From Cupriavidus phytohabitans (lineage in GTDB: Bacteria > Pseudomonadota > Gammaproteobacteria > Burkholderiales > Burkholderiaceae), in contig NZ_AUFE01000024.1 in assembly GCF_000426345.1 (NCBI RefSeq), positions 1-64,000 of the forward strand: a DNA stretch of 64,000 nt, given 5' to 3'. The notes under the pieces were generated by a model, which worked only from the letters and a program-made list of their open reading frames with translations, was not told where the DNA came from and searched no databases. Position 1 is the first letter of the stretch. Every line of letters starts with the position of its first letter. Below are positions 47,657-60,028 of this stretch, in pieces. The position numbers and the translations under genes were made by a program.

Positions 47657-48612
47657 CGTTGACCCTCCTTGGCATCCCTGGCCGCCGCGGCGCTGGCCGC
47701 GGCCGCGCGTGCCGCGGCGGACTTGGCGCCCTTGACCGGCGCCTCGGGCTTGGCCTCGACCGACTCGCGCGGCGGGATGGCGGAGTCATAGCGCACCACC
47801 AGCAGCTGACGGTGGGCGCGCACGCCGGCCACCGGCTCGCAGTAGATGCGCGAGAACGCGGTGTCGGCCTTGCGCTCGATTTGGACGATCTTCGCCACCG
47901 GCAGCCCCGGCGGATAGATGCCGTCCAGCCCCGATGTCACCAGCAGGTCGCCCTGCTGCAGATCGGCGGCGGCGGCCATGAAGCGCAGGTCCAGCTGGCC
48001 CGCGCGCGCGCCGCCGAAGGCCACGCTGCGCAGGCCGTTGCGCACCACCTGCACGGGAATCGCCTGGTCCTTGTCGGTCAGCAGCGTCACTTCGGACTGG
48101 AACGGCGACACCCGCGTGACCTGGCCCACCACGCCGCGCTCGTCGATCACCGGGTAGCCGGCGCGCATGCCTTGCTGGCTGCCCTTGTCGATCACGATGC
48201 GCTGGCTGTAGGGGTCGCGTGCGTCATAGAGAATCTCGGCCGCCGTCACCGGCGTGGCCGATTGCCGGGCCAGCCCCAGCAGCTTGCGCAGCTGGTTGTT
48301 CTCGGCCTCCAGCTGTGCCTGGCGCACCGAGGCCTCGGCCTGCTGCACCGCGATCTGGCGCAGCTCGCGGTTCTCGGAGGCGAGTATCGCCGACGACTGC
48401 GCGTAGTCGAACGCGGTGCGCAGCGCGTCGCGCGGCACCAGCACCAGGCGCTCGACCGGCATCAGCACGGTGGCGGCCACCTGCCGGCCCACGCTGAGCG
48501 CATTGAAACGGGCGTCGACCACCAGCAGCGCCAGCGCGATGCCCACGTAGAGCACCAGCCTGGCGACAGCGGAGGAGCCTTGCTTGAAGAGCGGCGGAGG
48601 AGAGTAATCCAT
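47653..48612 (-). CDS. mreC: rod-shape protein MreC
   Basis: A 319-residue protein with one N-terminal helix (LVLYVGIALALLVVDARF), a coiled coil (about residues 70-110) and the two-lobed beta domain (GQQ-like GSQQGMRAGYPVIDERGVV, DLLVTSGLDGIYPPGLPVA). The C-terminus is an Ala/Lys-rich tail (AKSAAARAAAASAAAA). It forms the periplasmic scaffold of the rod complex. A gap of 196 bp separates it from mreB, so it may have its own regulation. Confidence 0.95.
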   Translation of the reverse strand: MDYSPPPLFKQGSSAVARLVLYVGIALALLVVDARFNALSVGRQVAATVLMPVERLVLVPRDALRTAFDYAQSSAILASENRELRQIAVQQAEASVRQAQLEAENNQLRKLLGLARQSATPVTAAEILYDARDPYSQRIVIDKGSQQGMRAGYPVIDERGVVGQVTRVSPFQSEVTLLTDKDQAIPVQVVRNGLRSVAFGGARAGQLDLRFMAAAADLQQGDLLVTSGLDGIYPPGLPVAKIVQIERKADTAFSRIYCEPVAGVRAHRQLLVVRYDSAIPPRESVEAKPEAPVKGAKSAAARAAAASAAAARDAKEGQR

Positions 48613-48808
48613 TTACCCGAACGCAGGCCGGTGCACGCATGCGAATGCCGCAAACACCGCGCCGCCCGCGGTGCCGCGCCCGGCGGGGGCACGGCGCCGC
48701 AGGGCGGCGGGCGTTGCCGGGGCGATCCCCCGGCCGATGCGGCGCCGCGACACCGCCCTGATCCAACGATCCGGCAGCCCGCGCATCGCCACGTGCAGTT
48801 CCTGGTGC

Positions 48809-50477
<1,669 letters not shown>

Positions 50478-50777
50478 ATGGCCCTCGACCTATCCGACGT
50501 CAAGCGCATCGCCCACCTGGCCCGCATCGAAACCAGCGATGCCGAGGCCGAACAGACGCTTGCGCAGCTGAACAACTTTTTCTCGCTGGTCGAGCAGATG
50601 CAGGCGGTCGACACCACCGGCATCGAACCGCTGGCGCACCCGCTGTCGGCCGTACGCGACATGGTGCAGCGCCTGCGCGACGACGCGGTCACCGAGAACG
50701 ACCGCCGCGACGATTACCAGCGTCCCGCCCCGGCCACCGAGAACGGGCTGTACCTGGTGCCCAAGGTCATCGAGTGA
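50478..50777 (+). CDS. gatC: Asp/Glu-tRNA amidotransferase subunit C
   Basis: A 99-residue protein, [20 protein letters not shown] to [12 protein letters not shown]. It clamps GatA and GatB in the complex that converts Glu-tRNA-Gln or Asp-tRNA-Asn to the correct amide. The C-terminal VPKVIE is diagnostic. It is the first gene of the gat run and lies 103 bp before gatA. Confidence 0.96.
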   Translation: MALDLSDVKRIAHLARIETSDAEAEQTLAQLNNFFSLVEQMQAVDTTGIEPLAHPLSAVRDMVQRLRDDAVTENDRRDDYQRPAPATENGLYLVPKVIE

Positions 50778-50880
50778 CCTGCGCCGGCCGCGCGCCTTGC
50801 CGAACCTGGCGAATCTCGCAGAACCTTGCCGCCCCGGCCGCCCCAGCCAGTACGCCACCCCGAATGCCAACCCGACTGTC

Positions 50881-52386
<1,506 letters not shown>

Positions 52387-52388
52387 CC

Positions 52389-52847
52389 ATGACCCCGACC
52401 TTCCTCCGGCTGCTCGCCGCCCTGGTATTCGCCACGCTGGTGGCGGGCTGCATCCAGCTGCCGATCATCGGCAAGCCCACGCCCATCGCCAGCCGCGACA
52501 TCGACCTGGCCGGCGACTGCCGCCGCACCGAGGAAGACGGCTTCCGCGAGGATGCCCAGTTGCGCGTTTCCGACAACACCGTGCAGCAGCTCTCGTGGAA
52601 ACTGTGGGTGGGCCGGCGCGGCTCGTGCACCTTCAACCTGGCCGACTTCCGCCAGGTCCAGAAGAGGCCGCATATCGAGCTGCGCGCCAACGACGGCAGC
52701 GGCTGCAAGCTGATGGTCTGGCAGGACCCGCGCCGCGTCACGCTGGCGCATGCCAACTGCCAGCAGCGCTGCACGGCCGGCATCTACGAACAGGCCTGGC
52801 CCGTGATGTTCGAGCCCGGCAGCGGCGGCTGCGCCGCCACGCGCTGA
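52389..52847 (+). CDS. hypothetical lipoprotein in gat operon
   Basis: A 152-residue protein with a lipoprotein signal: MTPTFLRLLAALVFATLVAG and Cys21. The mature part is Cys-rich (CRRTEEDGF, GRRGSCTFN, GSGCKLMVW, CQQRCTAG), so disulfides are likely in the periplasm. No family recognised. It begins two bases after gatA and ends 23 bp before a hydrolase gene, inserted between gatA and gatB. Confidence 0.82.
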   Translation: MTPTFLRLLAALVFATLVAGCIQLPIIGKPTPIASRDIDLAGDCRRTEEDGFREDAQLRVSDNTVQQLSWKLWVGRRGSCTFNLADFRQVQKRPHIELRANDGSGCKLMVWQDPRRVTLAHANCQQRCTAGIYEQAWPVMFEPGSGGCAATR

Positions 52848-52870
52848 TACCCGCTGATATCGCCACCGCC

Positions 52871-53989
52871 ATGCCGCGCACACCCGCCTTCCGGCCCCGA
52901 CCCGACACCGCAAGCGCCGTCCGCGCCGCGCGCCGCACTGCGGCAGCGGTGCTGGCGTTCGGCCTGGTTGCATGGTCGGGCGGCGCCGCGGCGCATACAC
53001 CCGACCTGCCGGCGCCGGCGCTGGTGCAGCCGCCGCTGCTGTCGCCGGCCGGCGCGCTGGCGCCCGGCACGGTGACGCGCCAGGGAGCCGCGCCGGCAAC
53101 GGCGGCCCCCAGCTCAGCTCCTGTGCCCGCGCAACGCGTGCTGCTGCGCGGCGACGCGGCCACGCCGGCGCTGACCGCCTACTGGTTCGTGCCGCGCGAA
53201 GGCGCCTCGCCACGTGCGCTGCCGGTGGTGGTAGCGCTGCATGGCTGCGGCGGCCTGCTGTCCCCGCACGAGCCCATGACCACCGTGGCCGCAGATTACG
53301 GCGCCGACGCGTCGGCGCTGCTGCAGCAACGCTACCGCGAATACGCCCAGTGGCTGACCGCGCGCGGCTACGCGGTGCTGATGCCGGACAGCTTCAGCGC
53401 CCGTGGCAAGCCTCACGGCACCTGCACCGAGCCGATCGACAACCGCGGCATCGACGACCGCACGCGCCGCGCCGATGCGCTGGCAGCATTGCGCTGGCTG
53501 GGCACCCAGCCGGGCGTCGACCCCGCGCGCATCGTGCTGCTGGGCTGGTCCAACGGCGCGCAGGCGGTGCTGGCCACCGTCGACGCCAGCCGTCCGTGGC
53601 CGACGGGCACGCCGCAAGTGGAGCGCGCCGTCGCGTTCTACCCCGGCTGCAAGCGCGCGGTGCGCCAGCACGATTACCGGCTGCGCGCGCCCGTGCTGCT
53701 GATGATCGGCGGCGCCGACGACTGGACGCCCGCCACGCGCTGCGCCATGCTGCAGTCCGCCGTGCTGGCGCGCCAGCCCAACGCGCGCTTCCGGCTGGAG
53801 ATCTACCCCGGCGCCCATCACGGCTTTGACGGCACCAGCGAGCTGCACGTCCGCCGCGACGTGCCCGCGAGCAGCAACAGCGCCGGCGGCGTACGCAAGG
53901 CGCGCGCGGTTACCGTCGGCGGCGACGCGGTCGCGCGCGCCGCGGCGCTTGCGCAACTCGATTCCTGGCTTGCCAGCCCCGAGCCCTGA
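52871..53989 (+). CDS. exported dienelactone hydrolase-like protein
   Basis: A 372-residue alpha/beta hydrolase. An N-terminal signal-like segment ([19 protein letters not shown], near residue 43) suggests export. [14 protein letters not shown] is the oxyanion region, [10 protein letters not shown] the nucleophile elbow (near 225), [12 protein letters not shown] the acid and GAHHGFDG the His. This matches dienelactone hydrolase-family proteins of the exported type. Substrate unknown. It lies between the lipoprotein and gatB genes in the same direction. Confidence 0.87.
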   Translation: MPRTPAFRPRPDTASAVRAARRTAAAVLAFGLVAWSGGAAAHTPDLPAPALVQPPLLSPAGALAPGTVTRQGAAPATAAPSSAPVPAQRVLLRGDAATPALTAYWFVPREGASPRALPVVVALHGCGGLLSPHEPMTTVAADYGADASALLQQRYREYAQWLTARGYAVLMPDSFSARGKPHGTCTEPIDNRGIDDRTRRADALAALRWLGTQPGVDPARIVLLGWSNGAQAVLATVDASRPWPTGTPQVERAVAFYPGCKRAVRQHDYRLRAPVLLMIGGADDWTPATRCAMLQSAVLARQPNARFRLEIYPGAHHGFDGTSELHVRRDVPASSNSAGGVRKARAVTVGGDAVARAAALAQLDSWLASPEP

Positions 53990-54086
53990 GGGCCACAGCC
54001 GGACAGACGCCAGACAGACCGAACCCGGGGCGGCCCGCCGCCCCGCCGCAACAGACAGAACGAAAGAACCGAACAGGAATACCGCC

Positions 54087-55544
54087 ATGCAATGGGAAGT
54101 GGTGATCGGCCTCGAAACGCACGCGCAGCTTTCGACGGCCTCCAAGATTTTCTCCGGCACCTCGACCGCCTTCGGGGCCGAGGCCAACACGCAAGCCTCG
54201 CCGGTGGACCTGGCGCTGCCCGGCGTGCTGCCGGTGCTCAACAAGGGCGCGGTCGAGCGCGCGATCCAGTTCGGCCTGGCAATCGGCGCCACCATCGCGC
54301 CGCGCAGCGTCTTCGCGCGCAAGAATTACTTCTACCCTGACCTGCCCAAGGGCTACCAGATCAGCCAGTACGAGATCCCGGTGGTCCAGGGCGGCACCAT
54401 CACCATCCAGGTCGAAGGCAAGAAGGGCGAATTCTACGAAAAGACCGTCAACCTGACGCGCGCGCACCTGGAAGAAGACGCGGGCAAGTCGCTGCACGAG
54501 GACTTTGCCGGCATGACCGGGATCGACCTCAACCGCGCCGGCACGCCGCTGCTCGAGATCGTCACCGAGCCCGACATGCGCAGCGCCGCCGAAGCGGTGG
54601 CCTACGCCAAGGCGCTGCATTCGCTGGTAGTGTGGCTGGGCATCTGCGACGGCAACATGCAGGAAGGCAGCTTCCGCTGCGACGCCAACGTATCGGTGCG
54701 CCCGTACGGGCAGAAGGAATTCGGCACCCGCCGCGAGATCAAGAACCTGAACTCGTTCCGCTTCCTGCAGCAGGCCATCGAATACGAAGTGCAGTGGCAG
54801 ATCGCCGAGATCGAGGACGGCCGCAAGATCCAGCAGGCCACCGTGCTGTTCGATCCGGACACCGGCGAAACCCGCGCGATGCGCACCAAGGAAGACGCGC
54901 ACGACTACCGCTACTTCCCGGATCCGGACCTGATGCCGCTGGAGATCGAACCGGCCTGGATCGAGCGCGTGCGCGATGCCCTGCCCGAGCTGCCGGCCGC
55001 GATGCAGGCGCGCTTCGTGTCGCAATACGGCCTGTCAGCGTATGACGCGACCACGCTGACCTCGACCAAGGCATTTGCCGCCTACTACGAGGCCGTGGTT
55101 GCCGATGCCGGCACCGCCAACGCCAAGCCCGCCGCCAACTGGCTGATGGGCGACGTGGCGTCGCAGCTGAACCGCGAAGGCATCGCCATCGACGACGCAC
55201 CGGTCAAGCCGGCGCAGCTGGCCAGGCTGCTGGCGCGCATCGCGGACGGCACGGTATCGAACAACACCGCCAAGAAGGACGTGTTCCCGGCCATGTGGGC
55301 GGGCGAGCACGACGGCGATGCCGACGCCATCATCGCCGCCAAGGGCCTGAAGCAGATGTCGGACAGCGGCGAGCTGGAAAAGATCATCGACGACGTGCTG
55401 GCGGCCAATGCCAAGTCGGTGGAGGAATTCCGCTCGGGCAAGGAAAAGGCGTTCAACGCGCTGGTCGGCCAGGCGATGAAGGCGACCAAGGGCAAGGCGA
55501 ATCCGGCGCAGGTGAACGAGCTGCTGAGGAAGAAACTGGGCTGA
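54087..55544 (+). CDS. gatB: Asp/Glu-tRNA amidotransferase subunit B
   Basis: A 485-residue enzyme that activates the mischarged tRNA and transfers ammonia. [17 protein letters not shown] opens the kinase-like domain, [15 protein letters not shown] and EEDAGKSLH follow, then the YqeY-like tail ([20 protein letters not shown]). The ATG at 54087 lies 98 bp after the hydrolase. It ends the gat run before a dispersed-type hairpin. Confidence 0.97.
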   Translation: MQWEVVIGLETHAQLSTASKIFSGTSTAFGAEANTQASPVDLALPGVLPVLNKGAVERAIQFGLAIGATIAPRSVFARKNYFYPDLPKGYQISQYEIPVVQGGTITIQVEGKKGEFYEKTVNLTRAHLEEDAGKSLHEDFAGMTGIDLNRAGTPLLEIVTEPDMRSAAEAVAYAKALHSLVVWLGICDGNMQEGSFRCDANVSVRPYGQKEFGTRREIKNLNSFRFLQQAIEYEVQWQIAEIEDGRKIQQATVLFDPDTGETRAMRTKEDAHDYRYFPDPDLMPLEIEPAWIERVRDALPELPAAMQARFVSQYGLSAYDATTLTSTKAFAAYYEAVVADAGTANAKPAANWLMGDVASQLNREGIAIDDAPVKPAQLARLLARIADGTVSNNTAKKDVFPAMWAGEHDGDADAIIAAKGLKQMSDSGELEKIIDDVLAANAKSVEEFRSGKEKAFNALVGQAMKATKGKANPAQVNELLRKKLG

Positions 55545-55569
55545 GAGGCCGCACCTAACCCGATTGTTT

Positions 55570-55599
55570 GCTCCCTCTCCCGCTTGCGGGAGAGGGAGC
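55570..55599. repeat. palindromic intergenic hairpin after gatB
   Basis: A 14-bp perfect stem (55570-55583 with 55586-55599; arm GCTCCCTCTCCCGC) with almost no loop. It lies between convergent gatB and Sel1 genes. The sequence looks like a dispersed palindrome family rather than a U-tract terminator. Confidence 0.75.
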
Positions 55600-55641
55600 C
55601 GGCCTTCAGTCAATGAAGGTTTGCGTACTCCGACGCGCCCT

Positions 55642-56343
55642 TCACATCCCCGCCCTCCCCCTCACCGTCTCCTCCAGCAGCGACCGCAACTTCGCCAGCG
55701 CCCCCGGATCTCCGTGTGCCGCCGAGCGCGCGTACCAGATCTTCGCCTGCTCGATATCCCGGTCCACCACGCCAGGCTCGCCGTGCTCATAGAAGCTGCC
55801 GACGATGTACTGCGCGCCACCATCCCCCGCACTCGCCGCGCGCCGGTACCACGCAAACGCCTGCGCATAGTCGCGCGGCAAGCCACGCCCGGTGAAGTAA
55901 TTCGTCGCCAGCTCCATCTGCGCCTGCACGTGCCCGCCTTGCGCCGCGCGCTCATACCAGCGGTTCGCCTCTTCCAGCGATTTCGGCACCAGCTCGCCGC
56001 GCTCGTAAAGATCGCCCCAGGTGTATTGCGCATGCGTCATGCCATTGTCGGCCGCCTTGCGCAGCCACACTAATGCCTCTTGTGGCCGCGCGGCAGTGCC
56101 CTCGCCACGCAGCAGCATCATCGCGTAGTTGAATTGCGCAAGGCGGTTGCCCTGGCGCGCGGCGCTGGAGAAGCCCTGCAAGGCCTCGTCGAAGCGGCCC
56201 AACTCATAGGCGGCAACAGCGTCGCGGGTCTGCGCCTGCGCGGGAGCGGGCGGCTGGGGTGCGGCGGCAGCCGGCGGCAGGCACAGCCATGCGCAGAGGA
56301 TGCCGGCCAGCACGGCGGCATGCGGGGAACGGGCTTTCGACAT
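55642..56343 (-). CDS. secreted Sel1-repeat protein
   Basis: A 233-residue protein with a signal peptide (AAVLAGILCAWLCLPPAAAA) and about four Sel1/TPR-like repeats from residue 45: AQFNYAMMLLRGEG, EALVWLRKAADNGM, AQYTWGDLYERGE, ANRWYERAAQGGHVQAQ, AFAWYRRAASAGDGGAQ. Such proteins bind other proteins in the periplasm or at the envelope. It is downstream of corA on the same strand but separated by an AT-rich hairpin, so it is probably transcribed alone. Confidence 0.9.
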   Translation of the reverse strand: MSKARSPHAAVLAGILCAWLCLPPAAAAPQPPAPAQAQTRDAVAAYELGRFDEALQGFSSAARQGNRLAQFNYAMMLLRGEGTAARPQEALVWLRKAADNGMTHAQYTWGDLYERGELVPKSLEEANRWYERAAQGGHVQAQMELATNYFTGRGLPRDYAQAFAWYRRAASAGDGGAQYIVGSFYEHGEPGVVDRDIEQAKIWYARSAAHGDPGALAKLRSLLEETVRGRAGM

Positions 56344-56414
56344 GGCGGACTCCGGGCGCGGCGCCTACTTTGCTCCAGTGTAGGAGTCAGCGAAGGCGCC
56401 CGGTAGGCCACCAG

Positions 56415-56477
56415 CTTATCGATACGAATAATCAACCACCATAAAAACATGGATTAATCATTCTTCGCATCGATAAA
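56415..56477. other. AT-rich long imperfect hairpin between corA and Sel1 gene
   Basis: TTATCGATACGAA (56416-56428) and TTCGCATCGATAA (56464-56476) form a 13-bp inverted repeat with one mismatch; inner sequence continues the pairing imperfectly towards a short loop. The stretch is far richer in A and T than its surroundings. Confidence 0.6.
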
Positions 56478-56490
56478 TCATCTGCAAGGA

Positions 56491-57462
56491 TCATATCCAT
56501 CCCGCGCGGTGCAGCCGGCGCCACAGCAGTCCGCACGCCACCGCCGTCACGCCGATCACCGCCGGATAGGCATAGTGGAATTTCAGCTCCGGCATGAAAT
56601 TGAAGTTCATCCCGTACAGGCTGAACACGACCGTGGGGATCGCCAGGATTGCACCCCAGCCGGCAAGCCGCTTGACCACCTCGTTCTGGCCCACCGTCAC
56701 CAGCGCCAGGTTGACCTGCACCGCGGTGGTCAGCATTTCGCGGACCACGTCGAGCGTGCGCACCAGCCGGCTGGCGTGGTCCTCGATGTCGCGAAAGTAA
56801 GCGCGCAATTCGCGTGGCACCAGTTGCTCATGCAGCCGGATCAGCTGGCCGCACATGTCCTCTACGGGGCTGACCGCATTGCGCAGGCGCAGCACCTGGC
56901 GCTTGACCCGGTACAGGTGCTCGATCGCCCCGCGATCGAACTCGTCGTGGAAGATGCCCTGCTCAAGGTCCTCCAGCGTGTCTTCCAGCCGCGTGACGAT
57001 CGGCATGTAATGGTCGACCACGAAGTCCATCAGCGCATACAGCACGTAGCCGGGTCCGTTGGACAGGCCCTGCGGATCGCTTTCGCAGCGCTCGCGCACC
57101 GGGGTGTAGGCGCTGCTCGCGCCGTGGCGCACCGAGACCACGTAGTTGGGACCGACGAACAGGTGCGTCTCGCCGACCACCACTTCGTCTTCGACCAGCT
57201 GCGCCGTGTTGAGCACGACGAAGACCGAATCGCCATAGGCCTCGAGCTTGGGCCGCTGGTGCGCATCGAGCGCGTCTTCCACCGCGAGGTCGTGCAGGCC
57301 GAAGGCGAGCTGCACCTGGCGCAGCAGTATCAGGTCGGGCTCATGCAGCCCGAGCCAGACAAAAGTGCCGGGCACGCCAAGCACCGAGGGAATCTCTTCC
57401 ATGCCGACCGTGCCGAGCCGCTTGCCCTGCCGGTAGGCCACGCAATTGACGATGGCGCCCAT
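56491..57462 (-). CDS. corA: CorA-family magnesium/cobalt transporter
   Basis: A 323-residue channel. The cytoplasmic domain (residues about 1-260) includes FVWLGLHEPDLILLRQVQ and LAVEDALDAHQRPKLE; the two C-terminal helices carry the YGMNF selectivity motif (near 285). The start at 57462 (MGAIVNCVAYRQG) is used; the longer frame to 57543 has no family sequence. It is divergent from minC. Confidence 0.95.
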   Translation of the reverse strand: MGAIVNCVAYRQGKRLGTVGMEEIPSVLGVPGTFVWLGLHEPDLILLRQVQLAFGLHDLAVEDALDAHQRPKLEAYGDSVFVVLNTAQLVEDEVVVGETHLFVGPNYVVSVRHGASSAYTPVRERCESDPQGLSNGPGYVLYALMDFVVDHYMPIVTRLEDTLEDLEQGIFHDEFDRGAIEHLYRVKRQVLRLRNAVSPVEDMCGQLIRLHEQLVPRELRAYFRDIEDHASRLVRTLDVVREMLTTAVQVNLALVTVGQNEVVKRLAGWGAILAIPTVVFSLYGMNFNFMPELKFHYAYPAVIGVTAVACGLLWRRLHRAGWI

Positions 57463-57704
57463 GGAACCTCCGCTATCAGATGGCGCAATCGTAACAAGGC
57501 TTTGCAAATTGCTACGGCGGCGCGTGCCGGTGCTGCGTGTCACCCATCACTCGGGATTTGATTCGCGAGCCGCCTGAGGCACAACGCGGGCGCGGATGGA
57601 ACGCACAGGGCACCCATCTCTCTCCGATCTCACGTATCGCGCCAATTGTTACAGTTAGCGAGTAAGAGAACGTTAGAATGTGGCATTTCCACGGTCACCC
57701 GGCT

Positions 57705-58535
57705 ATGTCCCAGAAGAAATCGCCACGCTTCGAGCTGCGCAGTGGCAACGTCGACGCCCTCCTTCTCGCCCTCCAGACCGCCGACATGGCTGCGCTGCGG
57801 GATGACCTCCTCTCCCGGTTCGAAGCCACTCCCGATTTCTTCTCCAATGACGTGATCGCACTGGACCTGCGCGCGCTCGAGGACGATAGCGAAGTCGCGC
57901 TCGGCACGGTGATCGAGACTCTTGCCACGCTCAAGGCACGCGCCATCGGCGTGGTGGCCCGCGCGGGCCAGCGCGAATGGGCCGAGCGCTTCGGCCTGCC
58001 GCTGCTCGACAGCCAGAGCCGCCGCGGCAGCGGGGCCGGCGCCGACCGTGCCGCCGAGGCCAAGGCCGCTGCCGAGGCGGAACAGGCTGCCGCACAAGCC
58101 GCCGCACAGGCCGCGGCCGAGCAGGCCGCGCGCGAGGAAGCCGCCCGCGCCGCCGCCCAGGCCACCACCGATGCCGCGGTCGCCGCCGCAGTGCGCCAGC
58201 ACCAGACCCTGCTGATCGACAAGCCGCTGCGCTCGGGCCAGCAGGTCTACGCGCACGGCGACGTGGTGATCCTCGACGTGGTCAGCTATGGCGCCGAGGT
58301 CATCGCCGAAGGCAACATCCATATCTATGCCCCGCTGCGCGGCCGCGCGCTGGCGGGAGTCAAGGGCAACACCGCCGCGCGCATCTTCAGCACGTGCATG
58401 GAGCCCGAGCTCATTTCCATCGCCGGCATCTACCGCACCGCGGAGCAGACGCTCCCGGCCGATGTGCTCGGCAAGACGGCCCAGGTACGCCTGGCCGAAG
58501 AAAAACTGATCCTCGAGGCGCTGCGGCTCAAGTAA
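57705..58535 (+). CDS. minC: septum-site determining protein MinC
   Basis: A 276-residue FtsZ inhibitor. The N-terminal domain ([19 protein letters not shown], about residues 8-110) is joined by an alanine-rich, probably helical linker (about 112-160) to the beta-helix C-terminal domain ([37 protein letters not shown]). ATG 57705 (MSQKKSPRF) is used; an upstream ATG adds nine unrelated residues. It is the first gene of minCDE. Confidence 0.95.
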   Translation: MSQKKSPRFELRSGNVDALLLALQTADMAALRDDLLSRFEATPDFFSNDVIALDLRALEDDSEVALGTVIETLATLKARAIGVVARAGQREWAERFGLPLLDSQSRRGSGAGADRAAEAKAAAEAEQAAAQAAAQAAAEQAAREEAARAAAQATTDAAVAAAVRQHQTLLIDKPLRSGQQVYAHGDVVILDVVSYGAEVIAEGNIHIYAPLRGRALAGVKGNTAARIFSTCMEPELISIAGIYRTAEQTLPADVLGKTAQVRLAEEKLILEALRLK

Positions 58536-58602
58536 CCGCACCGGCATCGGGGACCCCAATCAAGCAGCGCAAGCTTCAACCTAATTACTGGACCAAAGAG
58601 CC

Positions 58603-59418
58603 ATGGCAAAAATCATCGTTGTGACCTCCGGCAAGGGAGGCGTCGGCAAGACCACCACCAGCGCCAGCTTTGCCGCCGGCCTGGCCCTGCGCGGCCACAA
58701 GACTGCCGTGATCGACTTCGACGTCGGCCTGCGCAACCTCGACCTGATCATGGGTTGCGAGCGCCGCGTGGTGTACGACCTGATCAACGTGGTGCAGGGC
58801 GAAGCCAACCTGCGCCAGGCGCTGATCAAGGACAAGAAGTGCGAGAACCTGTTCATCCTGCCGGCCTCGCAGACTCGCGACAAGGACGCGCTGACCAAGG
58901 AAGGCGTGGAGAAGGTCATCAACGGCCTGATCGAGATGGACTTCGAGTACATCGTGTGCGATTCGCCCGCCGGCATCGAGTCGGGCGCGCTGATGGCGAT
59001 GTACTTTGCCGATGAGGCACTGATCGTCACCAACCCCGAAGTGTCGTCGGTGCGCGATTCGGACCGCATCCTCGGCATCCTGTCGTCCAAGACTAAGCGC
59101 GCCAGCGAGGGCGGCGACCCGATCAAGGAGCACCTGCTGATCACGCGCTACAACCCCAAGCGCGTGCATGGCGGCGAGATGCTGTCGCTGACCGACATCC
59201 AGGAAATCCTGCGCATCAAGCTGATCGGCGTGGTGCCTGAATCCGAAGCCGTGCTGCACGCATCGAACCAGGGCACGCCCGCCATCCACCTGGAAGGCAG
59301 CGACGTGGCCGACGCCTATGGCGACGTGGTGGACCGCTTCCTCGGCAAGGACAAGCCGATGCGCTTCACCGACTACCAGAAGCCGGGGCTGTTCTCCCGC
59401 ATCTTCGGCAACAAATAA
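58603..59418 (+). CDS. minD: septum-site determining ATPase MinD
   Basis: A 271-residue ATPase. The deviant Walker A is SGKGGVGKTTTSASFAAGLA, then DFDVGLRNLDLIMGCERR and the C-terminal amphipathic membrane helix (PGLFSRIFGNK). It recruits MinC to the poles and oscillates with MinE. It lies 67 bp after minC and 21 bp before minE. Confidence 0.97.
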   Translation: MAKIIVVTSGKGGVGKTTTSASFAAGLALRGHKTAVIDFDVGLRNLDLIMGCERRVVYDLINVVQGEANLRQALIKDKKCENLFILPASQTRDKDALTKEGVEKVINGLIEMDFEYIVCDSPAGIESGALMAMYFADEALIVTNPEVSSVRDSDRILGILSSKTKRASEGGDPIKEHLLITRYNPKRVHGGEMLSLTDIQEILRIKLIGVVPESEAVLHASNQGTPAIHLEGSDVADAYGDVVDRFLGKDKPMRFTDYQKPGLFSRIFGNK

Positions 59419-59439
59419 ACGGTCCGGAGGCACATCCCA

Positions 59440-59694
59440 ATGTCGATCCTTTCCTTCCTGCTGGGGGAGAAGAAAAAGTCCGCGTCGGTCGCCAAGGAGC
59501 GGCTGCAGATCATCCTCGCCCACGAGCGCACCGGCCATTCCGCCCCCGCCGACTACCTGCCCGCGCTGCAGCGCGAACTGGTGGCGGTGATTTCCAAGTA
59601 CGTCAAAATCAGCGACCAGGACCTGCGCGTCAGCCTCGAACGCCAGGACAACCTGGAGGTGCTCGAAGTCAAGATCGAGATCCCGCAAGGCTGA
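59440..59694 (+). CDS. minE: cell division topological specificity factor MinE
   Basis: An 84-residue protein. The MinD-binding segment [14 protein letters not shown] (near residues 20-33) and the C-terminal [13 protein letters not shown] are typical. The N-terminus [15 protein letters not shown] is the short amphipathic membrane sensor. It ends the min operon at a 15-bp terminator. Confidence 0.96.
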   Translation: MSILSFLLGEKKKSASVAKERLQIILAHERTGHSAPADYLPALQRELVAVISKYVKISDQDLRVSLERQDNLEVLEVKIEIPQG

Positions 59695-60028
59695 TCCGGG
59701 CCGGCCCGCGCGGCCGGTCCCCATCCGTTCCGCTACAGGCCAGGGCGCAGTGTCTGCGCCCTGGCCTGTCGTCTTTTGCGCACCGCCGTGGCCTCTCAGC
59801 CCAGTGCCCAAGCTGCATGGCGGCATTTGCGCGACGCACCAAAACTGGAATATGTAGCGGCCAGACAACGGATTCGCACCAAAATCCTGCTTGAAAGCCG
59901 GGCTTGGCGGACATTTGTGTCCTTACTGCTAACGTTTTGTTAAATTTTCGCCGGCGTTTACACGAAACGTAGACCTTCGTCCCTGCCGTGATCCGGCGGA
60001 GAACAGTACAAGACAGAAAAGGAGCACC
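59695..60028. other. minE-porin intergenic region
   Basis: 334 bp. The first part holds the minCDE terminator (59736-59768). The rest becomes AT-rich near 59925-59950 (GCTAACGTTTTGTTAAATTT) and is probably the porin promoter and operator region. A clear -35/-10 pair was not identified. An AAAGGAG site precedes the porin ATG. Confidence 0.6.
59736..59768 (+). terminator. rho-independent terminator of minCDE
   Basis: A 15-bp perfect stem (59736-59750 with 59754-59768; arm CAGGCCAGGGCGCAG) with a TGT loop, then TCGTCTTTTG. It lies 42 bp past the minE stop. Confidence 0.9.
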
